This document shows, piece by piece, positions 48,939 to 60,344 of a stretch of 64,000 nt of DNA. Within the stretch, counting starts at the first letter, position 1. Every line of letters starts with the position of its first letter. The notes under the pieces are model-generated. The model ran no database searches. It had not been told where the DNA came from and saw only the letters and a list, made by a program, of their open reading frames with translations. The position numbers and the translations under genes were made by a program. Source of the DNA: Pyxicephalus adspersus (Eukaryota > Chordata > Amphibia > Anura > Pyxicephalidae); assembly GCF_032062135.1 (NCBI RefSeq), contig NC_092860.1:68853820-68917819 (forward strand). The letters run 5' to 3'.

Positions 48939-49535
48939 GTAAGTGGATTGTAATTTTATTTATTATTTAGAAGGGTTCTCTAAGCACAATCTTTAGCTTT
49001 TTGTGATATAGCTTTATGCAAAAAAATTAAATATTTCATACTTTTTTTTAGATAAACATTTTTTAGGTTGACATAATCTAGAGACCAGCCTAGTGAATAA
49101 ATGCTTAGAGTTATGACTATTAACATCTATAGTGTGTTATTATGTATAGCTGTGTAGCTGTATTATGCATTACAAATTCAAGTTCTGCTCAAGCTTTGCA
49201 TTGCTACAGAATGGCATGGTGAGCTACTTCTCCTTATCACAGTAATAGCAAAGTAGTGTCTATGATACTTTTTTTGTTTTAATCAACAGATACTTTTTCA
49301 GGACAAGCTTTTAAGTGTCGATCCCCCACTTTTTCTCTGGTCCAAGTAGTACACAGAATGCTAAAACATTGTTAAAGACAACAATCCCTGCACAAAAAGA
49401 CAAAAACAAAACATCATATGATAATAAAAGTGAGAATGTTATTAGGTAACAGGGAATTAGGCTTCGAGATGGAAGGGGGAGAGGAATTGTGCTGAGGTGC
49501 ACATTCAGTCCAATATGTCTTATCAAAGAGACTAT
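48939..49535. other. UBXN6 intron after exon H
   Basis: AT-rich; no acceptor followed by a VPSALLTF-like frame was found. 49310-49530 has a short minus open frame without motif. Confidence 0.5.
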
Positions 49536-49759
49536 GGGCCTGATTTATGAAAGCTCTCCAAGGCTGGAGAGAATAGATTTTCAGAATTAAAGCTGGGTGA
49601 TCCAGAAAACATGGAATGGACTTTTAAAAATAATTTGCTATTTGCTAGCAAACGTTTTGAATCCTGAACCAGATCCTTTGCAGGTTTGCTGGATCATCCA
49701 GCTTCACTGATGAAAATGTATTTTCTCCAGGCTTGGAGAACTTTCATAAATCAGGGCCT
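49536..49759. mobile_element. Foldback MITE, complete copy
   Basis: A near-perfect long inverted repeat. The left arm GGGCCTGATTTATGAAAGCT plus CTCCAAGGCTGGAGA mirrors TCTCCAGGCTTGGAGAACTT plus TCATAAATCAGGGCC at the right. The centre contains TTGCTAGCAA. Related copies at 29181, 38489 and 44652. Non-coding; about 224 bases. Confidence 0.88.
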
Positions 49760-50875
49760 ATGATTTATAGGTTAAAGGTTTTTCCTTTACTGAGTTTTTT
49801 TTTTCCTTCAACAACTAATACATTTTTGTCTTCTATAGAGTGGTAAGTTTGTTAGAAATGATTTCCCATAGGTGTGCAGAAATCAATCTTTTTTGTGTGT
49901 GTAGATTCGGTCTTGTCTGTAATTTCTGTCCCATTTCTCCGATATAGCATTTGTAGCATTATATGAGGAACATTACTAAAAATACAGCTGTACAATCTAG
50001 TAATATTCAAGGTTCCTTTTCTGTGTGACGCTTGTAATGCATTCATTTGGCTGCACAGTTTCTGGCATAGACCTGAGAAGAAATGAGCTCAACCCACCTG
50101 AAAATCTAGCCTTCCTAGAAGACATTTAACTGTCCCATTATGCCACAAATCCCCAATCCCTACTCCATAAAAGCCTTTTTTTCCATCCACTGCACTGATG
50201 CTGGTAACATTTTTAAATTACCTACATGTGGTTTGGAATATAATATTAGGCAGTATCTGTGTTGTAAACCAATGGTCGTAGATGAACAATAAGCCTCAGT
50301 AAGGTAAATAGTGTCTATTTTCCCTACATGAGTAATATTCCCTATTTGTTTTGATCTTGTGTTCTAAAAAAATCATAGCTTTAGGTCAATGCTATCAATG
50401 TTATTTCCTTTATCCCTCCTTGTTACCTATATTCCATTTTCCCCACTGCATTTTTAGAGTTTGTATTTTTCCACTATAAGTAGTGGGTGGAATATTACTA
50501 CTTAATGTACTATCTGTACATTTCTAACACCAATTCTTCTTTTTAAATCTTTATCTATTTATAATTTCAAGATTATATATTATTATCGAGATGTTCAGTC
50601 AGTATCTGCTTTACAGTTATTTGTAATTTAGCTAGTTGTGTGGTATGCTTTTTTTTTTTGCATTATTGACAATACAGCCTCATAGAATATCCAGACTGTA
50701 GTCTTTCTTTTAAACCCCCACCGCCCCCCTTTATCTTACCAGGCTCTTCCTTTAAAAGAGTTAGGGTTTTGCAAATAACTAACTTAAGATCAGCAGTCAT
50801 AGACAATGGGGAAAAGATCTGATCAATGATTTGATATGAAGTAAACATCAGCACCAGAACTTTCTGTCCTGCTTT

Positions 50876-50876
<1 letters not shown>
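49760..50876. other. No recognisable gene
   Basis: AT-rich intronic sequence with no motif recognised. Confidence 0.5.

Positions 50877-50924
<48 letters not shown>
50877..50924. repeat. (AT)n microsatellite
   Basis: About 23 AT units without interruption. Confidence 0.95.
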
Positions 50925-50928
<4 letters not shown>

Positions 50929-52458
50929 TATTTAGCTTACAAATTGAAATAGTGTTCCCCCAGTTGGCTAAATATTCCTAATCTCACATCCTAAAAGAAA
51001 AGCACAACTTTTAAGGCATTACTTATTTTTATTTTTTACCAATACCTTACCTTAGTATTACCCTATTTACCTTATTTTTTACCAATCTTCAAACAAAGAA
51101 AACAAATAATAAAATACATATTTATTGTATAGCATAATACAAAAAATAGATTAAAACATTCAAAGATGTGGGTATACAACTTGCGGTAGTTCCAGAATAT
51201 CATATGTTCTATGTGTTTTGCGGAGCAATGTCCACTTTCTTAAAGACATTTCTGAGAGCTATAGTCATACAGTTTATATAAAATTTATATAAAAATTATA
51301 AAATATATAGTACCATAACAAATCAATATAGACAATCATTATTGACCAAAATTTTTTTACTTACATCTCCACTCTACCTTCTGTGTAATGGGCATTTGGC
51401 ACTGTTTTTTCAAAAATAGCCAAAGGGAAATGGTTTTGCAGGATAGCAAGTGAAGACTGATCAACCCCAAGGAAAATGGAATATTTTCAGGACTACATAT
51501 GGATTACCTAAATTATATATAAAATTACTTATCAATCCATCAAGAATCACAGTTATAGTGCAAAACAACCGTATGATCATACATCTCCTTAATTACAAAC
51601 TGCAATATTATATCCACCAATCAAGGGTACTGTTGTTCAATAATATGAGTATTGTTTTCTCATCAAAAACTACAAACGTTCAATAATAGTTTTTTAGTGA
51701 CAATTTAAATCCCAAACTACTTCAGAAGTGGGTGAACTCTCAACAACCCATAAATCTTACCTTATTATAAATAACACTCCTATTTGTTTCACTCCATAAA
51801 AATAAACATTTATATCATCTTCAGTATCACCACTAGTGTTACCCTATAAAAAAGATTACATTTGAAGTTTTATTTATTATTACCCACAAATTTCAATTTT
51901 ATCCCTAAATTTACAAATGTATCCTTTTGTGCCTAATTTAAAAAAAAAAAAAAACAAATATATCACTTTCCTCCTACTGTCTATATAGTCCAAATAACTG
52001 ACACCACCAAAATTCCAAATTCCCAGAACAATCAATCCCAGTCTTCCTGCCAATACCCATCTCAGATAGCTATACAAAAAGCCTCTACAATACCAATATC
52101 TGGAGATATTGTCCTCGACCTGCTGTCTGCACTTATCTCCCAGCTAAATGACGACATCCCTCGTGTCAAGCCCAGCTCCTCCCCATTCTTCTGGAGGTTG
52201 TCATCCCAAAACAAAGCCACATGGATCTGCTCCTGCAGAACTACGTGGTCTTACGAAGGATTATGGTGGTGTCAGTTGTTTGGACTATATAGACAGTAGA
52301 AGAGGTAAGTGATTTGAAAATTGGTAAAATTAAGTATTTGATTCTTTTCTGTTTCTTAGTATTTCCATAATTAGCTTTAACTGATGACCCAGAAGACTCC
52401 ATTGCCCATAAAAAGTCCTGGGGTTCCCATTCCACAATATTATAATTTCTCTCTGGGG
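50925..52458. other. Unclassified AT-rich sequence, one diverged GTTTTGCGG module
   Basis: Near 51215-51260 a TGTTTTGCGGAGCAATG and TTTCTTAAAG pair may be a diverged copy of the 4590 module. The rest has no recognised feature. Confidence 0.4.
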
Positions 52459-54132
52459 TTAACTTCTACTCAAGAAGGCTATGGAGTGTTCTTCATCTCC
52501 CGTGAGTTGGAACAAAACAGCTCCCAGACCAACTCTAGAGGCATCTGTTTGCACCACAAAAGGCTTTTTAAAGTCAGGGACAACTAACACAAGCTGTGGG
52601 CATAAAGCTCCCTGGTAATGGTAATTCTGGCAATGGAGCTGCCAAAGATGCAAAAACCCTATCATACCAAGAAATGAAGATAACCTGCTTCTTTGTAAGC
52701 AGTTGTGGACAGTTTTTGATGGCTGTGACATTATACACCTGAGGTTTTATAAGGTCCTTACCTATGGTGTAGCCCAGGTACTTGGCTTCCTCCAAGCTAT
52801 AGTGCACTTTTTTGGTTAGCTGTGAGGCTTGCTTGCCTGAGGAAGGTTACTACAGCTTGTACCTTAGGGAGGTGACTTTCCTAATCTTTGCTGAAAATTA
52901 CCACATCATTAAGATAGCCAGCGACAGCAAAGTGCTCATGCGGGCTTCATTATCTCATCCATCATCCCTCATTCCCCCTGAGGCTTAGGGAGGAGACCCA
53001 GTAAAACCAGCAGTCCCCGGAAGTGGGCAACAGAAGCTGACAAATGACATTATGGGCTAGACTCGCAGTACTGCTTTACCTCAGCAAAAAACCCAGGCCA
53101 GAAAAACACCTGTAAGAAATGTTGCTGAGTCTCTTCAGGTGCCCTCCAAGAGCATACTTATGGGCATGGTCCAACACTATTGGGGTACAATTAACTGTTC
53201 TTCCTCTTACCTTACCTTTTCTCACACTCTGTCCACACAATACAACATTTCATTATTCACAGCAAAAAGTGGTAAAACATTTTTAGCCCCTGGGAACTGG
53301 GAACCCCCAATTTTGTCTTTAAGCTGTTCACAGAATCTGGATAATGTGGGGTCTTGTAGCGGAGCGGTCCCAAACTTGATCCACGAGACCTCCAACTCTG
53401 GCATTGCCAACTCCTCAGAAGTCTTTGACTGCAACATCAGGTCACCCACCAAAAATGACATAGGAAAATTATCAGGTACATCTGTAGAACCCCCAACATC
53501 AATAATGTTCAACACAGAGTCCAATGATTCAAAATACACACAGCAGTCTTATTGCTAGAGCTTGCAGGATCTTCCTTCCACAGTTCCCAAAACAGGGGAA
53601 ATTCTATTCCCAAAATCACACTTTACATTAGTGCTGATGACATACCCACTTCATGGCACACGGTTCCACAATTAATCCCTAACTTTATCACTGCAGTGGG
53701 GCCTTAGTATGTCCATAGATACAGAGCAGGTCTGTGTGTGGCCCCTTAAGCTGTTCAGGGTTCACCAAACTGGCATGTACAAATGTAAAAAGACTCCCTG
53801 CCTCTGTTGCTTGTACTGTCTTATCACTTTGTCCACAGACTTATGATGTGCGGTATCTGTGGTACATTTCAGTCCTGCAAAAAGGAACTTTTGTCAAGCA
53901 AAGTCACACAAAAAAATGGCTGCTGCACAACTTCATTCAGGGATTTTCGGTCAGTTCTGCAGCTTTGGTTACCTCCACCAGCTGGTCTCTTTCTATGTAG
54001 TCGTAGACTGTGTAAGCTGACCATTAGTCTTTTGTTGTGCTGCAGTAGTTTGCTGTTGTGAAGCATTTGCAATACGTATTTGCTTAAGGACCTCTTCCAT
54101 GGTGCAATGGCAGCATCTCCTTTGGCAACCAT
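52459..54132 (-). mobile_element. Gmr1-like Ty3/gypsy retrotransposon remnant (INT before RT)
   Basis: Minus strand, 5' to 3': a gag-like start at 54132 (MVAKGDAAIAPWKRSLSKYV); a protease-like C-terminus near 53620-53570 (FWE and FPLFWEL style); an integrase-proximal frame at 53539-53222 (DPTLSRFCEQLKDKIGG, VNNEMLYCVDRV); the integrase HHCC zinc region near 53180-53050 (LDHAHKYALGGHLKR, FFWPGFFAEVKQYCESSP); then, with the integrase core missing, reverse transcriptase near 52905-52700 (AGYLNDVVIFSKD, LEEAKYLGYTIGKDLIKPQ) and RNase H start at 52600-52459 (PDFKKPFVVQTDASRVGLGA, then VLFQ and SIAFLSRS). Integrase preceding RT is the domain order of Gmr1 elements. The YLDD motif reads YLND. No LTRs recognised. 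Confidence 0.8.
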
Positions 54133-54879
54133 GTTAGGCTGAACTTACGTTCTGACTCTTTAAATGTTTCTATTGTTACAAGTACTGCTGTCTTTAGACC
54201 TTCATCATCTGGCATCCTCCATCATATGTGGGATCGCAAAAGCAACAGGATGTCACTGTGATTGATTGGCCAGCAAACACCATTGAGAACCTATTGGGTA
54301 TTGCAAGACAAAAATGAGATACACCAGACCCAAAAATCCATCTTGGGTTTCCAGTTAACCCCAGCAGTGCCACGGGCTGAAGGCCTCCATTCTATGCCAC
54401 ATTGGTCCAGTAATTCAAGTATTGAGTGCATACATAAACATCCTTTTCAGTAGGCCAACCTTTCTTTTTATTGGTCTTTTGTAATATTCCAATTTTCTTA
54501 AATACAGTATTTTGGGTTTCCATTACCTGTAGACAATAATCAGCAAAATGAAAAGAAAAAAACAACTGAAATGTATCACTCTGTATGCAATGAATCTATT
54601 TAATATACAAGTTTCACTTTTTGAATTGAATTACTGAAATAAATTACCTTTTTAAAAATAATAAAGTGTTAAATTTAAAATAATAATTTATAAATAATAA
54701 TTTATAAAGTGTTCTCCCCTGCCCATTTAAGCTAGTCTCAATACCTGGTAGCTCTCGGACAACCGCTTAGGCTGGGCTTTGTGCAGACAAAAACTGTAAA
54801 TGCCACAGTTTTTTACTGTTATTGTCAGCTAAGCCTAAATTTTTACACTATGTTGATTTTTACACTACTACAAGTTATA
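54133..54879. other. Element flank and GTGTTCTCCCC repeat
   Basis: 54133-54470 may be the 5' leader of the Gmr1-like element but shows no LTR. 54711-54850 is the + oriented copy of the repeat at 43155-43325. Confidence 0.4.
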
Positions 54880-55000
54880 TAGGTACATAATTAGATTGAA
54901 AAAGACATCCAAGTTCATCAAGTTCAACCACTAGAGAAATAAACATACTACAAGCCAGTGTGTCCCAGATAAAACTATATATACATAGTTACACATGTGA
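54880..55000 (+). repeat. Interspersed repeat with CATCAAGTTCAACC
   Basis: TAGATTGAAAAAGACATCCA, then AGTTCATCAAGTTCAACCAC, matches a word order I know from abundant frog repeats (GTTGAAAAAAGACA... TCCATCAAGTTCAACC). No ends defined. Confidence 0.5.
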
Positions 55001-56300
55001 TTACACTGTTTACAAAACATGAAACCAGGAAGCTGAGTCACATTAAAAATACATTTTCAGATAATTATAAAGATAGTGAATATTAAAATACAATAAAATG
55101 TGTTTTTCTCCAAATTGCCCTTCATGATTACATATGAGAAAGTGAACCTCCACTAACAAAACAAAGAAAATATTTACACAGGTCATTCAAGCGGAGAATC
55201 TCTTGAAGCCAGTTTATGTGTTTCCCCTTAAGGACAGGAATTCTGCAGTTTAAGGGCTTATAATTAGGCTTGTTGTTCAACTGTGTGTTGTTTCAAATTT
55301 AACACAAATTTTAGTAATTTGACCTGGAGCAGATAAAGCAATCGGATTCAGATAGGCTTCCCCATAATGCCCTAGCTCTCCCAAGCTGCCCTAGTGCACC
55401 AATGAACACCAAAGGAGGGTAGGTACATATGTTTTTCATCACATAGGTGACACTTAGCAGTGTTCACCAGTTCATAGCCACATCTGTACAGCAAAAATCC
55501 GACGAGGGCTTCTCTTCTATTACAGAATGTGACCTAGTGCAAAAGAGAGTTGTGCTGCTGTGCTGTTATAAAGTTTGTGATTTTAGTTAGATAGTGTAGG
55601 AAATTGTGCTAGGGATTCTATGAAAACAGTTGTACTGCTGCCAGAGCCTGTGTGACTTGGCGGTAGTGGACGTAGCCAACAGTGGTCCCTGTGCAGAAGT
55701 GATATGGAAGCCCCCCTGCCTCTATGCCCTTCATGTTCATGAAATCCATCCACTGACTAACACAAAAGCTCAATCTCAAGTGGGAAATCAGGATGGGTAG
55801 GATGAATTGACAGAACTCTCATTTCATCCCACATGTCCAAATGCTCTATTACAGGTGTGCTTGATGTCATAGAGCAGCAGCAAAACACAGGAACAAGTAT
55901 TCCTCTGTTTGGCTGCATTGCCTGGATCCTACAGTCTTCAGACACAAGTTCATTGTCTGAAGAAGAGGGGGAAAGGAGGGGTTAAAGGCCCCTGTGCAGC
56001 AGTCCCGGTATTCTAACTTAAAGAGCTGCCTGTTGAAATTGTGCTACGAGTGGGCTTGTACAATGCAATGACATTGTTGGAGCAACAGTGTGACTGTAAA
56101 GGCTGCTTGTCATATCCTGCTACTTAACGCTTTGTATTCAAACCTTCATATCTCTTTATTAGGTGTTGGTTCTAACTACCTAAAAATGTCACTGGGTACC
56201 CTGATAGCAATAACTACACAGAGAAATGTAATGTCCCTTTATAACAGGTGACAGCAAAATCTTTTGCTGTTCTGCAAGCTCTTAACCTCTCTTTAACTCT
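55001..56300. other. No recognisable gene
   Basis: Mixed-composition sequence; a short minus open frame near 55757-55945 has no domain. 55500-56100 is less AT-rich and may be an unidentified repeat. Confidence 0.4.
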
Positions 56301-56614
56301 TTAATCTCCCAGTGGTAACCCCGAGTGTGACTTGGGGTAAAAAAAACAAGCTGAAAGCAGTAACCCCGAGTCACTCTCTAGGGTGAAAAAGTAAAAAAAC
56401 AAACACTTACCTGGTCCCATCAGCGTCCTGCGGCGTCCTCCAGGCTCCTGCAATCCTCTGGCTACGTCTCCTTCCTCGATCTGTCCCCCAGCGAGTGCGC
56501 TGATGTTCCTCAGGAGTTCTCGCTAGGGGTGGGGCGGGAATTTTAAATTATTTTGTATCGCATTCAATGCAGAATAACTGTATTAAATGCAATACACTGG
56601 ATTTCCATGTTGAA
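56301..56614 (+). mobile_element. TTAA-flanked short DNA element, left part
   Basis: TTAATCTCCCAGTGGTAACC with the GAGTGTGAC / GAGTCACTCTC pair, CACTTACCTGGTCCC, a GC-rich centre (GTCCTGCGGCGTCCTCC), GGGGCGGGAATTTTAAATTA and GTATCGCATTCAATGCAG all match the family. The right end is replaced by the hairpin that follows. Confidence 0.82.
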
Positions 56615-56845
56615 AAGCAGTACATTGTCTTTCATGAAAATGTATTGTACAGTATAATATATTAGTATGAGTATAAAAAGTTTGAAACACAAAATCATGT
56701 CAAAGTTTATTATTACATTTATTATTAATTTTTTTTATTTATTTAACTTATTATTTTGACATGATTTAGTGTTTCAAACGTTATTATACTCATAGTATTA
56801 TATTATACTGTAAAATAAATTTTCATTAAAAACAATGTACCACTT
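56615..56845. repeat. Large imperfect hairpin (arms about 90-100 bases)
   Basis: The left arm has CAGTACATTGTCTTTCATGA, TACAGTATAATATATTAGTA and TGAGTATAAAAAGTTTGAAA. It is mirrored by the right arm with TTTCAAACGTTATTATACTC, ATAGTATTATATTATACTGT and TTCATTAAAAACAATGTACC. The loop is about 55 bases, AT-only. It derives from the AT-rich right part of the preceding element, duplicated in inverse. Confidence 0.82.
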
Positions 56846-58504
56846 TTAGACATATAAATAGGGACAGAAATGACCAAGACAAACTCTGCAGTTCATTATT
56901 TTTGCATATCAAAGCACAACCTTCTCTAGAAGTTAATAAATATCTAGGCTTCATAAAGTTTTTTTTTTGCTTTGGTTGGTATTAACTCACAGTGAGGATT
57001 TATACAGTAACTGACACCATGCTGCCTAATAATATGTTGAGACAAACATCTTTCGTCGTAAAAGCATTTAATAAAATAATGTACCTGTTTCAACATACAT
57101 ACAAATTCAACTTAGGAAAAAACCTACAGTCCCTATCTCATATGTAACCTGGGGACTACCTGTACATATGTACAGTATTCAAAACACAGTATAGAGGGGT
57201 GCTGGTCAAAAGTGACAAAAATGTGTATACCAAGATATATGTATGTGGCTACACATGAAACAGTAAATGTGTATATCACATCAAAACAAAACTGTAACTG
57301 TGTGATGCAGAGTGCATTGAAATGCGAAATGTATCAGGCACAAATTTTATTTAACAGACATGGGGAAGCATGTACAAGATCATCCTATTGTATGCTAGTC
57401 TAGTGTCTAGTTAAGATGTCTTTGACATAGGTGGAGAACTGTTTAGGATGGTACTGTGAAGAGGGAAAGTAGGTTGGGGTGATAGTTCACACAGATCCCA
57501 ATGAATAATCATCCAAATTGGAGTATATGGTGTATAGTGCTCAAAAATAGGAGCCTTAGCCTAATACTGATAAGCAGATATTAGGTGACAGGCACCTTTA
57601 GCAGCTGCTCAGTCACTCGGTCACACCACAGCATCTGTTAGGCAAAAAAAATGGCAATCAGCATGAATAGACCAACACCACTAGATAGATACAGTTATTA
57701 TTATTGGGGTAGCACAAATCCAACTAATGGCATGATCTATCACAGCTTACCTGTGGCTAAACAACACCGAACATGCACTTGTAGCCTGACTTGGTGGGTG
57801 GAACGAGCACACAGCTGATGTACAAGCTCACTTCCAGGGTAGGGCACAAATTCTAATGGTAGCAAATCCAGGCACAAATTCTAATGGTAGCATTATTTGA
57901 TAGTACACCAGCCCTGGGGATGGGGCCCTTGTTGGCTAAGGAAGTCCTGGGGCCCTCATTCAGCTAAACCTTACTATATCCGCCCCTAATACTTTGTTGC
58001 TGAAGAGTTTAGTTAGTGGAGATGGGTTAATATATAGAAAGGCATGCTCTGTCACTTATATACTCTATACTAAACACGTCCTCACCTGACTTTGTTCCTG
58101 CATCCTTTGATGCTTGGGAATGTACTCTTGATAGAAGGTTTTCGCAGGAAGACAGAGAGAAAATATTCCTGATGACACACAAAACCTCAATTAAGAGTGG
58201 GATACAGGTAATTGGGTATAAGATCTTGACTGGATGATATCATAATCCTGGGCCATCTTCATTTCCTGTTCCCCTCAGTCTCTAGGATCTGCTGGTAATG
58301 TAGCACTTTACTTCATGTGGTTTGGTCATGCTCTCTCCTTCAAGATTTTTTGGAAGCAGTTTCATGAGCTTCTCAGGAGGTTCAATGATTTTACAGTACC
58401 AGTTTTTTATATTTTGCATCCCATTGAAACCTTGGGCAAATCTGTACTCCCCCTTTTGGTAAATGCAGGTAAACCTTGCATTCCCTGCATTAGAAACATT
58501 GGGA
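56846..58504. other. No recognisable gene
   Basis: AT-rich and moderately balanced sequence; several short open frames, none with a recognisable domain. Confidence 0.45.
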
Positions 58505-58648
58505 ACCCCTGTCTGTGGGGATGAGGTTGTCAGGAGTTCATGGTATAATGCTCATTACTTGGTTTTATTGGCACCAATTTTTGGCGGGAGGAGCTGAGGG
58601 AAATTCAAAAATCTTTGTATTGGATTCAGTCCAATACAAAGAAATCTT

Positions 58649-58653
<5 letters not shown>
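58505..58653 (+). mobile_element. TTAA-family element remnant
   Basis: GGCGGGAGGAGCTGAGGGAA, then ATTCAAAAATCTTTGTATTG, GATTCAGTCCAATACAAAGA and AATCTTTAAATATA, correspond to the centre of the family and run into a TA microsatellite as in the 63286 copy. Both ends missing. Confidence 0.6.

Positions 58654-58711
<58 letters not shown>
58654..58711. repeat. (TA)n microsatellite
   Basis: About 28 TA units. The AT stretch lies where the family normally has an AT-rich segment. Confidence 0.95.
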
Positions 58712-58715
<4 letters not shown>

Positions 58716-58717
58716 TA

Positions 58718-59675
58718 TACAGTTAGGTCCATAAATATTTGGACAGAGACAACTTTTTTTTAATTTGGTTCTGTACATTACCACAATTAATTTTAAATTA
58801 AACAACTCAGATGCAGTTAAACTGCAGACTTTTGGCTTTAATTCAGTGGGTTGAACAAAAAGATTGCATAAAAATGTGAGTAACTAAAGCCTTTTTTTTT
58901 ACACAATCACTTCATTTCACTCAAAGGCTATTTAATGGGCTAGTGTGGGCAATTCCTACAATTGCTACAATATTAGGAGTGGCAAAATCTACAGTTTGGT
59001 ACATCATGAGAAAGAAACAAAGCACTGGTGAACTCAGTAACGCCAAAGGACCTGGACGTCCACAGAAGACAACATTGGTGGATTATTGCAGAATCATTTC
59101 CATGCTCGGAGAAACCCCTTCACAACAGCCAACCAAGTGAACAACACTCTTCAGGAATTAGGCGTATCGATATCCAAGTCTACTATAAAGAGAAGACTGC
59201 ATGAAAGTAAATACAGAGGGTGCACTGCAAGGTGCAAGCCACTCATAAGCCTCCAGAATAGAAGAGCTAGATTGGACTTTGCTCAAAAACATCTAAAAAA
59301 GCAAGCACAGTTCTGGAAAAACATTCTTTGGACAGATGAAACCAAGACAACCTTTACCAGAATGATGGCAAGAAAAAATTATGGAGAAGGCGTGGAACAG
59401 CTCATAATTCAAAGCATAGCACATCATCTGTAAAACATTGCGGAGGCAGTGTGATGGCTTGGGTGTGCATGGCTGCCAGTGGCACTTAGACACTAGTGTT
59501 TATTCATAATGTGACACAGGACAGAAGCAGCTGAATGAATTCTGAGGTATTCAGAGACATACTGACTGCTAAAACTCAAACTAAAGCTTAAATGCAGTCA
59601 AATTGATTGGGAGGCGTTTCATAATACAGATGGACAATGACCCAAGGGATACAGCCAAATCAACCCAGGAGTTTA
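58718..59675 (+). mobile_element. Tc1/mariner transposon, transposase pseudogene, 3' end missing
   Basis: TACAGTTAGGTCCATAAATA followed by TTTGGACAGAGACAAC is a Tc1-type terminal repeat next to the TA tract. The transposase is read from about 58930 to 59675 with three frame changes: helix-turn-helix ATILGVAKSTVWYIMRKK, GRPQKTT, ISKSTIKRRLHESKYRG, CKPLISLQNRRARLDFAQ, FWKNILWTDETKTTF (first catalytic D of the DDE triad in TDET) and MDNDPRDTAKSTQEFI (second D). A TTAA element is inserted after QEFI at 59676, and the transposon does not resume within the following 4 kb. Confidence 0.88.
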
Positions 59676-59895
59676 TTAACCCCCCTAGCGGTTATCCCAA
59701 GTGTGACTCAGGGTGGAATTTACCTGCAAATAGTGGTAATCCCTAGTCACACTCAGGGTAGCAGAAAATCGCCACTTACCTGCACCCCACGATCTAGTGG
59801 CGCCCCGATCTTTGGCCGGCTGGCTTCTGCATCATCTCTTCCAGGTGATGCGGATAGCGTCGGTACGTTCAACTGGCTGGCTGGCTTCCAGGACA
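59676..59895 (+). mobile_element. TTAA-flanked short DNA element, left part
   Basis: TTAACCCCCCTAGCGGTTAT with GTGTGACTCAGGGTGG, TAATCCCTAGTCACACTC and CCACTTACCTGCACC is the standard left end. The GC-rich centre follows to roughly 59895, where host-derived coding sequence begins. The right half (GTATTG... to GGGAGGTTAA) is not found downstream before the next copy at 63286. Confidence 0.82.
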
Positions 59896-60344
59896 GAAAA
59901 TATTCAATCAAGTACATCATGCTGAACCCTAGCTCAAAACTCAAGGGGGAAAAGGACTGCCAGAAATATGAGAACATGGAATCTGATGGGTCTGAAGAAG
60001 AGAAAAAACCTGTTGCCAAGAAAACTACTGTCAAAAAGCCTGCAGCCAAGAAAAATGTAAAGGAGGAGTCTGAAGATGAGGAAGACTCAGAAGAAGGAGA
60101 AGCAATGGAAACAAACTCCCCTGTCGCTAATGGAAAAACAGCTACTTCTGCTAAAAAAGATGAATCTAAGGATAAGGAGGCGAAAGATGCTGGGGAGTCA
60201 AAGGTTGAAGAAGCAAAAGGTGAAGTAAAGGCTAAAGAGACAGAAGCTGCAGATGAGGCTATGGAAGCTTCTCAGAAGACTGGGGACTCTTCCAAAGCCC
60301 TGTTTCTGAACCCCTGAATCACAAGAGTCCAAGGAATCAAACCT
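59896..60344 (+). pseudogene. Unidentified acidic/Lys-rich coding fragment of the chimeric array
   Basis: An open frame continues from the TTAA element through DRKYSIKYIMLNPSSKLKGE, then KDCQKYENMESDGSEEEKKP, VAKKTTVKKPAAKKNVKEES and EDEEDSEEGEAMETNSPV to a TGA at 60315-60317. The KKPAAKK and acidic runs resemble chromatin or nucleolar proteins such as nucleolin, or an acidic part of NASP, but I cannot assign it. DRKYSIKYIMLNP may come from yet another gene. Same frame as the NASP segment after the stop. Confidence 0.5.

Noticed and set aside
53734..54061. Terminal UBXN6 exon candidate on + near TTTGGTTACCTCCACCAGC
   Set aside because: No acceptor and no VPSALLTF-like frame; the region is the Gmr1-like element on the other strand.
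50877..58711. AT and TA arrays as replication origin or CRISPR-like array
   Set aside because: Pure dinucleotide microsatellites; no spacers, and the genome is eukaryotic.
59637..60317. 226-codon open frame starting in the Tc1/TTAA region as a real gene
   Set aside because: The start lies in transposon sequence and the frame crosses an element boundary into a fragment; no promoter or splice support.
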